Both the position numbers and the translations under genes were made by a program. This document shows, piece after piece, positions 1 through 4,799 of a stretch of DNA of 8,003 nt. Position 1 is the stretch's first letter; each line of letters starts with the position of its first letter. The notes beneath the pieces were generated by a model, which saw only the letters and a program-made list of their open reading frames with translations, ran no database searches and was not told the origin of the DNA. The stretch comes from Bacillota bacterium (GTDB lineage Bacteria > Bacillota_C > Negativicutes > CTSoil-072): positions 1 to 8,003 of the forward strand of contig JAGFXW010000105.1 in the NCBI GenBank assembly GCA_017861495.1. The letters run 5' to 3'.

Positions 1-964
1 ATCCGATAAAAAACCGCGCAATGTCAGCCTTGAATTGCTGGGCGAAGGCCGCAAATTGGCTGACAGCATGCAACAAAAATTGGCCGCCGTTTTAATCGGC
101 GAAAACGTGGAAAGCGTTTCCAAGGAACTCTTCGCCAGCGGAACAGACCAAGTATATTTGGTAGAAGCGCCTGAGTTGAGCCATTACAATACAGATGGCT
201 ATACCGCTGTATTCGAAGATTTGATTGGCACCTATAAACCATCGGTGATTTTATTAGGCGCAACGAATGACGGCCGGGACTTAGGGCCACGTGTTGCCTG
301 TCGGGTGAATACCGGGCTCACAGCAGACTGCACCAATTTGGGCATCGACGAGGCTACTGGTTTAGTGGCCTGGACCCGTCCGGCTTTCGGCGGCAATATA
401 ATGGCAACCATTCTTTGCCCGGATCAACGGCCGCAAATGGGTACTGTCAGGCCGTCCGTTTTCAAACGCCCGGTACCAGACTATAGCAAAACAGGTGAAA
501 TCATCCGGGTGGCAAGCAAGGTCAAAGCAGACGACATCCGGACAAAATTAATTGAAGTGATCCGGGTTTGCACAACTTCCTGCAACCTGGAAGAAGCCGA
601 AGTCATCGTTTCCGGCGGCCGCGGAATGGGGAAACCGGAAAATTTCTCTCTGATCGAAGACCTAGCAGATGTTCTCGGCGGCAGCGTTGGCGCTTCGCGG
701 GCTGTTGTCGATGCCGGCTGGAAACCGCATATGCACCAAGTAGGCCAAACCGGTAAGACCGTAGGACCGAAAGTCTACATCGCCTGCGGCATCTCCGGAG
801 CGATCCAGCACGTGGCCGGGATGTCTTCTTCAGATGTCGTCATTGCGATCAACAAAGATCCGGAAGCCAATATTTTTAAAATTGCCGATTTTGGAATTGT
901 CGGTGACGCCTTAGAAGTACTGCCGGTATTGACGGAAGAGTTTAAAAAGATTAAAGCTTGCTAA
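1..964 (+). CDS. etfA: Electron transfer flavoprotein alpha subunit, 5'-truncated by the window edge
   Basis: This is the FAD-carrying alpha subunit of a cytoplasmic electron transfer flavoprotein, which passes electrons between acyl-CoA-type dehydrogenases and other carriers. The reading frame is open from base 2 (S-D-K-K-P-R-N-V-S-L-E-L-L-G-E-G), a typical EtfA N-terminal region, so the true start lies outside the window and the TTG at 35 is not a start. About 320 residues are visible, so only a short N-terminus is missing unless an extra ferredoxin domain precedes it. The C-terminal FAD domain is complete: S-G-G-R-G-M-G at about 611-631, V-G-A-S-R-A-V-V-D with its conserved Arg at 697-699, then Q-V-G-Q-T-G-K-T-V and G-I-S-G-A-I-Q-H. 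The stop is TAA at 962-964. etfB and a dehydrogenase are expected upstream by analogy. Whether the complex is electron-bifurcating cannot be judged from here. Confidence 0.97.
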   Translation, partial: SDKKPRNVSLELLGEGRKLADSMQQKLAAVLIGENVESVSKELFASGTDQVYLVEAPELSHYNTDGYTAVFEDLIGTYKPSVILLGATNDGRDLGPRVACRVNTGLTADCTNLGIDEATGLVAWTRPAFGGNIMATILCPDQRPQMGTVRPSVFKRPVPDYSKTGEIIRVASKVKADDIRTKLIEVIRVCTTSCNLEEAEVIVSGGRGMGKPENFSLIEDLADVLGGSVGASRAVVDAGWKPHMHQVGQTGKTVGPKVYIACGISGAIQHVAGMSSSDVVIAINKDPEANIFKIADFGIVGDALEVLPVLTEEFKKIKAC

Positions 965-1023
965 AGCGTTTTATTAATCAGCAGACAAATGCAAGCCAAT
1001 AACTCTCTAAAAACCTAATGCAA

Positions 1024-1071
1024 AAAAGATCCTAGTTTAAACCGCATGTGCGGAATAGACCAGGATCTTTT
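1024..1071. terminator. Bidirectional hairpin terminator between etfA and the permease
   Basis: Outer arms AAAAGATCCT (1024-1033) and AGGATCTTTT (1062-1071) pair perfectly. Partial pairing continues inward (1035-1039 with 1056-1060) to an inner hairpin CCGCA-TG-TGCGG (1042-1053). On the plus strand T-rich sequence follows. On the minus strand the stem runs into six Ts. It lies 60 bp after the etfA stop and probably ends etfA transcription; it also backs up the terminator of the convergent permease gene. Confidence 0.8.
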
Positions 1072-1092
1072 CATACTCTTTTATGCATGGAA

Positions 1093-1134
1093 AAACCACT
1101 TGTTGAATCCGTTGCCGAAAACAACAAGTGGTTT
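1093..1134 (-). terminator. Terminator-like hairpin downstream of the GntP permease
   Basis: A perfect 13-bp inverted repeat, AAACCACTTGTTG (1093-1105) with CAACAAGTGGTTT (1122-1134), encloses a 16-nt loop. Read on the minus strand the stem ends in TTTTT, which suits termination of the permease transcript. On the plus strand only three Ts follow, so the minus direction is favoured. Confidence 0.65.
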
Positions 1135-1142
1135 GGAAGTGG

Positions 1143-1164
1143 TGTACAAACCCTCGTTTGTACA
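1143..1164. repeat. Third hairpin in the etfA-permease gap
   Basis: TGTACAAAC (1143-1151) and GTTTGTACA (1156-1164) form a perfect 9-bp inverted repeat around the loop CCTC. There is no T-run on the minus strand (ACCACTTCC follows), so it is not an obvious terminator. It could be an RNA 3'-end structure or a protein-binding palindrome. Confidence 0.6.
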
Positions 1165-1184
1165 AAATTAGTTCAGGTAGAAAA

Positions 1185-1253
1185 TAAGTATTGTTCTGTG
1201 TAGAAATTAAGTAGCATTCTATATCGGAATTAAGTATTGTTCTTGAATGAGTC
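1185..1253. repeat. Degenerate 23-bp direct repeat, three copies plus a partial fourth
   Basis: Copies begin at 1185, 1208 and 1231, exactly 23 bp apart. The shared core is TAAGTA-N3-TTCT: TAAGTATTGTTCT at 1185 and 1231, and TAAGTAGCATTCT at 1208. A partial earlier copy is suggested by GTAGAAAA at 1177-1184 against GTAGAAAT at 1200-1207, again 23 bp apart. The array lies just 3' of the permease stop. Its role is unknown; multiple protein-binding sites or the leftover end of a mobile element are possible. Confidence 0.6.
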
Positions 1254-1270
1254 TTACTAAGAAAACGGTG

Positions 1271-2668
1271 TTATACCCACCCAGTTATTACAGCAAGTCC
1301 CATCATGAGAAACGCCATAGTTGTTTTCATTATAGTCAGTGCAAAGATATCCGGATAGGACTGTTTATGGGTAAGACCACAAATCGCCAGCAACGTAATA
1401 ATCCCGCCGTTATGCGGCAATGTATCCATACCACCGGCAGCCATACAGCCGATACGGTGAAGAATTTCCGGCGACATACCAATCTGTTGAGCCCAGGCCA
1501 GCCAAGATTTACCCATCAACTCCAACGAAATTACCATACCGCCGGCAGCTGATCCGCTCATACCAGCCAGAGTGGTAATAGTTACTGCTTCTGACATCAG
1601 CGGGCTTCCGCCAAAACTTAATCCCAGCAAGAAAGTAGCAACGGATTTAAAACCAGGCAATGCAGAGATAACGTTACCATAACCAACTTCTGAAGCTACG
1701 TTCATAACAGCCAGCAAGGAACCGATAGCGCCGGCATTCAATGCTTTGGAAACACCAGTTTTACTGATATTGCCCCAGCCAATAGCCAATGCAACAATGA
1801 TAGCAACCACTTCCGCGGTAGTCAAAGCCCAAACAGCAAGAATGGAGCTCAATTTTGTCGTTACCAGCGGCAGTTTCATGGCAATATATGGATCTAACAT
1901 GGTAGGATCCCATTTGACCAAGACGGTTAAAGCAAAGTTAAGGCCAATAACAATCAGCAGCGGCAGAATAGCAAGGATCGGATGCGGCAACTTCATGTCT
2001 TCGCTTAATTCCGCTTCATTGATATGTCCGGTACCATAACCTTCACCCTTGGCAACTGCTTTTTTAATCCGATGGCTGATCCAGAAGATACCAAGTCCAA
2101 GGATCGCCACGCCGCCAATCGTACCAATAACCGGAGCGGCATAAACCGTAGTGCCCCAATAGAACGTTGCAATGATGTTAATATGCTGCAGCGTACCAGG
2201 AAGAGCATCCATCGTCGCTGTACCAAATCCAAGAAACATCGTCGCCGGAATAAAACGTTTCGGCCAGTTCGATTGCCGGAACAAGTTAGCAGCAATTGGA
2301 TAAACCGCAAAACCAGCAACCAAACCATTCATTCCACCATAAGTAACAAAAGCGCCGGTAAGCACAATTGCAATAATCGTATATTTTTCACCGAGCTTTT
2401 CTGTAACGAATTTAGCGATGGATTTTGCCATCCCCGTATCTTCCATCACTTTTCCGAACATTGCGCCCAGTACAAATACCGGAAGAAATACTTTTACAAA
2501 GCCAACCGCTTTACCCATAAACAATTCAGTATAGGCCGGCAAGGGGGACAAACCCTGACTAACAGCTGCCAATAAGGCAAACATAGGAGCCAGGTAAATT
2601 ACCGAAAACCCTTTGTACGCAAAGAACATCAACAGCAACAAACTTATAATAATTCCTAATACTTCCAT
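1271..2668 (-). CDS. GntP-family permease (gluconate/hydroxy-acid:H+ symporter family)
   Basis: A 465-residue, strongly hydrophobic inner-membrane protein of the GntP family, whose members import gluconate, related sugar acids or hydroxy acids with protons. Length and the many predicted membrane helices fit the family. Recognisable stretches include G-G-M-N-G-L-V-A-G-F near residue 112, a glycine/serine-rich region S-F-G-G-S-P-L-M-S-E-A and the C-terminal M-D-T-L-P-H-N-G-G-I-I-T-L-L (from about residue 414) followed by C-G-L-T-H-K-Q-S-Y. That last motif recalls members annotated as beta-hydroxybutyrate permeases, but substrate cannot be assigned safely. The ATG at 2666-2668 has a GGGAGG-type ribosome binding site (about 2680-2685), spaced slightly long. 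The gene stands alone, convergent with etfA, and has a sigma-54 promoter upstream, implying control by a dedicated activator responding to a substrate. It ends with TAA at 1271-1273. Confidence 0.93.
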   Translation of the reverse strand: MEVLGIIISLLLLMFFAYKGFSVIYLAPMFALLAAVSQGLSPLPAYTELFMGKAVGFVKVFLPVFVLGAMFGKVMEDTGMAKSIAKFVTEKLGEKYTIIAIVLTGAFVTYGGMNGLVAGFAVYPIAANLFRQSNWPKRFIPATMFLGFGTATMDALPGTLQHINIIATFYWGTTVYAAPVIGTIGGVAILGLGIFWISHRIKKAVAKGEGYGTGHINEAELSEDMKLPHPILAILPLLIVIGLNFALTVLVKWDPTMLDPYIAMKLPLVTTKLSSILAVWALTTAEVVAIIVALAIGWGNISKTGVSKALNAGAIGSLLAVMNVASEVGYGNVISALPGFKSVATFLLGLSFGGSPLMSEAVTITTLAGMSGSAAGGMVISLELMGKSWLAWAQQIGMSPEILHRIGCMAAGGMDTLPHNGGIITLLAICGLTHKQSYPDIFALTIMKTTMAFLMMGLAVITGWV

Positions 2669-2798
2669 TTAATACATAGCCTCCCATTCTAATCACACAC
2701 AAATTTCTTACCCGGAAACCAGTCGACCGCCACTTCCACCCCCTTGTCTTTTTTAAAATTCATACTTTTAAAAACATTTAATACTAACGAGCATTAAA

Positions 2799-2815
2799 TG
2801 CAAAATTCGTGCCAA
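2799..2815 (-). promoter_or_regulatory. Sigma-54 (-24/-12) promoter of the GntP permease
   Basis: The minus strand reads TTGGCACGAATTTTGCA, matching every position of the known sigma-54 consensus YTGGCACGRNNNTTGCW. The GG of the -24 element is at 2812-2813 and the GC of the -12 element at 2800-2801. Transcription would start near 2788, giving an untranslated leader of about 120 nt before the permease ATG. Sigma-54 promoters require an AAA+ activator; no such gene is in the window. Confidence 0.85.
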
Positions 2816-2851
2816 TAAACAGAAACTACGCTTAATGCAAGGAGAGTTTTC

Positions 2852-2866
2852 TGCCTCCGAACGGCA
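2852..2866. promoter_or_regulatory. Possible activator site upstream of the sigma-54 promoter
   Basis: TGCC-N7-GGCA (2852-2866) is a small dyad centred about 50 bp upstream of the -24 element. Sigma-54 activators bind upstream palindromes, usually 80-200 bp away, so the position is close but possible. The arms are only 4 bp, with an inner CCG-AA-CGG, so this is a weak candidate. Confidence 0.25.
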
Positions 2867-2872
2867 TAAACC

Positions 2873-3124
2873 CTACCTGAAGTATCTGCGATCCAGCCGG
2901 TGGCAAGCCGTACTTATTTGCGTTACAGCCTGTTCAACCTGCATTTTTTCACGCACAGCTTTAAGCAACTTTACGCTACCGCGGGTAAAAAGACTGAAAT
3001 TACTGTAAAAAATAGTAAATTCAGCGGTAAAATTTCTGCTAATTGTATAAATTTTATATAATCCATTCGGTTTTTTTGCTAATAAATGTATACTTTGTAG
3101 ATAACGATGTTTATTTTGTATCAT
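2873..3124 (-). CDS. Doubtful small ORF, 83 residues
   Basis: An unrecognised 83-codon frame beginning M-I-Q-N-K-H-R and ending R-L-D-R-R-Y-F-R. It starts 12 bp after the stop of the neighbouring 62-residue ORF, which would suit an operon, and its C-terminal third (V-K-L-L-K-A-V-R-E-K) could be helical. Against it: there is no clear ribosome binding site, no recognisable domain, a change in base composition partway through, and it runs across an AT-rich hairpin (2994-3024). Most likely it is not translated, or it is a gene remnant. Confidence 0.2.
   Translation of the reverse strand: MIQNKHRYLQSIHLLAKKPNGLYKIYTISRNFTAEFTIFYSNFSLFTRGSVKLLKAVREKMQVEQAVTQISTACHRLDRRYFR
2986..3024 (-). terminator. 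Weak AT-rich hairpin, possible terminator for the PHP transcript
   Basis: CTGAAATTACT (2994-3004) pairs with AGTAAATTCAG (3014-3024) with one mismatch. On the minus strand the stem is followed by TCTTTTT (2987-2993). Outer TACCG (2977-2981) and CGGTA (3025-3029) could extend the structure. The stem is AT-rich, so termination would be weak. No other terminator is visible downstream of the PHP gene. Confidence 0.35.
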
Positions 3125-3136
3125 GCTGTTTCTTTT

Positions 3137-3325
3137 TTAGACATTATTTGGCACAATATACTCCACTTTTCTTTCCCAAGATTCATCTTTTCCGTTATAA
3201 CGATACGATATATTGAAATACCGGAAAATCCTTCCCGCAGTTATCCCACCAACAAACAGCTGCACTTTCTGCCCGTATAACTGAAAAGATCCAGGCAAAT
3301 GCCCGAATCTAAAGTATAATACCAT
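3137..3325 (-). CDS. Possible small protein, 62 residues, unknown function
   Basis: I do not recognise this frame. Composition is protein-like: no Cys, balanced charge, and beta-strand-like alternation (Q-L-Y-G-Q-K-V-Q-L-F-V-G-G, then R-I-F-R-Y-F-N-I-S-Y-R-Y, W-E-R-K-V-E-Y-I-V), suggesting a small barrel-like fold. It begins 45 bp after the PHP gene stop on the same strand with no terminator between, so it could be a second gene in that operon. The ATG at 3323-3325 is preceded immediately by an in-frame TAG, so no earlier start is possible. The ribosome binding site is poor (GAGAT about 12 bp upstream), which is the main argument against it. Confidence 0.35.
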   Translation of the reverse strand: MVLYFRFGHLPGSFQLYGQKVQLFVGGITAGRIFRYFNISYRYNGKDESWERKVEYIVPNNV

Positions 3326-3370
3326 CTATGTTTGTGGATCTCAAAAGAACGAACAACACACATCGGCAAA

Positions 3371-4252
3371 TTATCCGCGTAAAACAGCCTTATCTCTCGC
3401 AACCTGTTTCAAATTCGCTACAACATCACAACCGTTGTTCCGAACCTGGCCAATCCGGATATCTGGTTTGCTCCTTCCATGAAAATCGCTGCCGCACGTG
3501 ACAAGAATCTTCTTTTCTTGACAATAGCGGTAATAGTATTCTTCCTGTTCCTGTGTATGCCAGGTAGTAAAGGCTTCAATACCTACGAGTCCCATCTTCA
3601 GCAAGGCATCAATGATTTCTTCTTCCTCAAACCGGATTGTGGCCGCCGGATGGGCCAAAACCGGAACGCCGCCGCATCGAAGGACAAGCCGGATCACCTC
3701 TTTCACATCCGGAATATACTGGGAAACCTTGTACGGGCGCCCCGTCACCAGCCAATCCAGTGAAAAGCGGATGATATAATTCTTCTGTGACCGGTATTGC
3801 TTCAACAGCGGGTTATGGTTGTTGCGGGGATCGGCAAACAGTGCTTTCGCGTACGAAGCCGGCATGGGATAAGCGCCAGTTTCCAACACCTTGTCTTTCT
3901 CTAAATAAAAACCGGCTTCACGCAGTTTGGCAATTTGCTCATCCACAATATTCCAGCGTCCATTTTCAATTTCAGAACACCACTCTATAATCTCCGGGCG
4001 CTTATAATCGATCAAATACCCCAAAATATGCAGCCACTTCCCCATGTATATGGCAGAGAATTCACAGGCAGGAATCACTTCAATCCCCTGCTGTCCGCCC
4101 CAAAATATGGCTTCTTCGACGTTGCGAACCGTATCATGATCCGCTATGGCAATCGTCTGAAGGTTATTTTCCTTGGCCATCCAAATAATTTCTTTAGGGG
4201 AAAACTCCCCGTCTCCACTTGCGTTCGTGTGTATATGTAAATCAACCGCCAT
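3371..4252 (-). CDS. PHP-domain metal-dependent phosphoesterase (TrpH/YciV-like)
   Basis: A 293-residue cytoplasmic protein of the PHP superfamily, whose members hydrolyse phosphoesters with a cluster of divalent metals. TrpH/YciV-type relatives act on nucleotide bisphosphates or short RNA 5' ends; the substrate here is inferred only. Metal-ligand motifs are in order: D-L-H-I-H (H6, H8), A-D-H-D-T (D38, H39), C-E-F-S-A (E64), L-H-I-L-G-Y (H75), V-L-A-H-P-A and near the C-terminus G-S-D-F-H-G. The start is set at ATG 4250-4252 because AGGAGG lies at 4259-4264 with ideal 6-nt spacing; an in-frame ATG at 4280-4282 would place that ribosome binding site inside the gene and add ten non-conserved residues. 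The gene is transcribed away from the T-box operon and may be followed by a small ORF. Confidence 0.92.
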   Translation of the reverse strand: MAVDLHIHTNASGDGEFSPKEIIWMAKENNLQTIAIADHDTVRNVEEAIFWGGQQGIEVIPACEFSAIYMGKWLHILGYLIDYKRPEIIEWCSEIENGRWNIVDEQIAKLREAGFYLEKDKVLETGAYPMPASYAKALFADPRNNHNPLLKQYRSQKNYIIRFSLDWLVTGRPYKVSQYIPDVKEVIRLVLRCGGVPVLAHPAATIRFEEEEIIDALLKMGLVGIEAFTTWHTQEQEEYYYRYCQEKKILVTCGSDFHGRSKPDIRIGQVRNNGCDVVANLKQVARDKAVLRG

Positions 4253-4283
4253 CTTTTTCCTCCTGTAGGCATTACAATACAAC

Positions 4284-4345
4284 GTTGTTTCTATTTTAGC
4301 ACATCTTAAACAAAGTTGTTTCTATATTAACAGATCTTGAACAAA
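4284..4345. repeat. 31-bp tandem repeat upstream of the PHP gene, operator-like
   Basis: Two copies, 4284-4314 and 4315-4345, are identical at 27 of 31 positions; both begin GTTGTTTCTAT and end with ACAAA. At the copy junctions they form palindromes: ACAACGTTGT (4279-4288) and AAACAA-AG-TTGTTT (4308-4321), with centres 31 bp apart (about three helical turns), plus a half-site GAACAA (4339-4344). The array lies 20-80 bp upstream of the PHP ribosome binding site and 70-130 bp from the divergent promoter, where a repressor or activator would be expected. Confidence 0.65.
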
Positions 4346-4355
4346 TAGGTCAGAA
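4316..4355 (-). promoter_or_regulatory. Tentative promoter of the PHP gene
   Basis: On the minus strand CTGACC (about 4347-4352) and TAATAT (about 4323-4328) are separated by 18 bp and match the -35 and -10 hexamers at four and five of six positions. The -10 would sit within the second repeat copy. Other AT-rich -10 candidates occur nearby (TAAAAT in the first copy), so the choice is uncertain. Confidence 0.35.
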
Positions 4356-4368
4356 CCGGCTGCCGGTT
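4354..4368. promoter_or_regulatory. Perfect 15-bp palindrome in the divergent intergenic region
   Basis: AACCGGC-T-GCCGGTT has 7-bp arms around a single base and ends about 48 bp upstream of the -35 element of the T-box operon. It is GC-rich in an AT-rich setting. It may be a regulator site serving either divergent gene. No T-run follows on either strand, so it is not a terminator. Confidence 0.4.
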
Positions 4369-4416
4369 GCCCCGCATCGAATAAGTTCAATTTACAAGAA
4401 TTGTGTGAAACTTTCC

Positions 4417-4446
4417 TTGACAAAAGTTAAACCATGGAATTATAAT
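4417..4446 (+). promoter_or_regulatory. Sigma-A promoter of the T-box/molybdoenzyme operon
   Basis: TTGACA (4417-4422) and TATAAT (4441-4446) both match consensus exactly, with an 18-bp spacer. Transcription should start around 4452-4454, just before the T-box leader. The strong promoter suits a gene controlled mainly by premature termination. Confidence 0.88.
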
Positions 4447-4452
4447 AGTAAA

Positions 4453-4740
4453 AAATTGCATATTAGAAATGACGATGATGAGGAAAAGTAATCGCACGTG
4501 AATGCCCAGAGAGCCGGTGGGTGGTGAAAACCGGACGTTGACTGCGCAGGAAATACACCTTGGAGTTGCAGGCTGAAAACGCGCTGGCGATCCACGCGAC
4601 AAGTAGGCTATGCCGGGAGCCGCCGTTACAGGGATAGGATATCGAGGCTGTGCTTCCGTATCTGAAGTGGTAGAAATACAAGCTGGGTGGTAACACGGGA
4701 ATACATCTCGTCCCTTTATAGGGGCGGGATTTTTTATTTT
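4453..4740 (+). ncRNA. T-box riboswitch leader, probable tyrosine (UAC) specifier
   Basis: T-box leaders bind a specific tRNA and permit downstream transcription when that tRNA is uncharged. Features seen in order: a K-turn/loop-E-like 5' region (GATGAGGAAAAGTA, about 4477-4490), the AG bulge AGAGAG (4508-4513), the distal Stem I hairpin CCGG...CCGG (4514-4534) with a GGTGGGTGGTG loop, then GGAAATACACCTTGGAG on the 3' side of Stem I. In that context the specifier is read as TAC (4554-4556), since the following base should be a purine and is A; shifting to ATA would place C there. The T-box itself is GGGTGGTAACACGGG (4685-4699), with TGGT at 4688-4691 to pair with the tRNA acceptor end; its last U fits discriminator A, as in bacterial tRNA-Tyr, and argues against tRNA-Trp. 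A terminator stem follows. The leader ends 60 nt before the molybdoenzyme start. Confidence 0.9.
4705..4740 (+). terminator. Regulated intrinsic terminator of the T-box leader
   Basis: ATCTCGTCCC (4705-4714) pairs with GGGGCGGGAT (4721-4730), including two G-U pairs, around loop TTTATA, followed by TTTTTATTTT. The 5' arm contains the CCC that can instead pair with GGG (4685-4687) of the T-box sequence to make the antiterminator, which is the standard T-box switch. Confidence 0.88.
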
Positions 4741-4780
4741 ATCTGCTAAGGTTACCACTTACCCCAACAATGGCACAATA

Positions 4781-4799
4781 AACAATAGGAGGTTGTTGT
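4781..4799 (+). promoter_or_regulatory. Ribosome binding site of the molybdoenzyme gene
   Basis: AGGAGG at 4787-4792 lies 7 nt before the ATG at 4800. It is flanked by AACAA (4781-4785) and TTGTT (4793-4797), which could pair and present the site in a 7-nt loop. The start choice is firm. Confidence 0.85.

Larger units (their letters stand above)
2816..3136. other. AT-rich intergenic region, no convincing gene
   Basis: This stretch lies between the permease promoter and the doubtful 62-residue ORF. It holds the candidate activator dyad, one doubtful minus-strand ORF and an AT-rich hairpin. Several TATAAT-like strings around 3050-3061 have no good -35 partner. I see no tRNA, riboswitch or protein family here. 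Confidence 0.5.

Noticed and set aside
2024..2575. 183-codon plus-strand ORF inside the permease gene
   Set aside because: It is antisense to a clear GntP membrane protein; composition is rich in Asn, Arg, Lys and His with no domain, typical of a shadow frame.
3048..3061. TATAAT-like strings as a promoter in the gap
   Set aside because: The region is uniformly AT-rich and no suitable -35 element lies 16-18 bp upstream on either strand.
4253..4282. Upstream ATG for the PHP protein (ten extra residues)
   Set aside because: The AGGAGG at 4259-4264 is ideally placed for the ATG at 4252, and the family's N-terminus begins just before D-L-H-I-H.
4552..4554. ATA or AAA in the leader as an isoleucine or lysine specifier
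   Set aside because: A specifier is normally followed by a purine and here by ACC; only TAC at 4554-4556 meets both. ATA is the main alternative if the fold is shifted.
4562..4564. TGG in the T-box leader as a tryptophan specifier
   Set aside because: It belongs to the CCTTGGAG stretch that usually follows the specifier, and the acceptor-pairing base (U) does not match the G discriminator of bacterial tRNA-Trp.
4387..4758. Minus-strand ORFs across the T-box leader (123 and 77 codons)
   Set aside because: They are antisense to a well-supported structured RNA leader, have no ribosome binding site and are rich in Ser, Pro, Arg and His as chance frames are.
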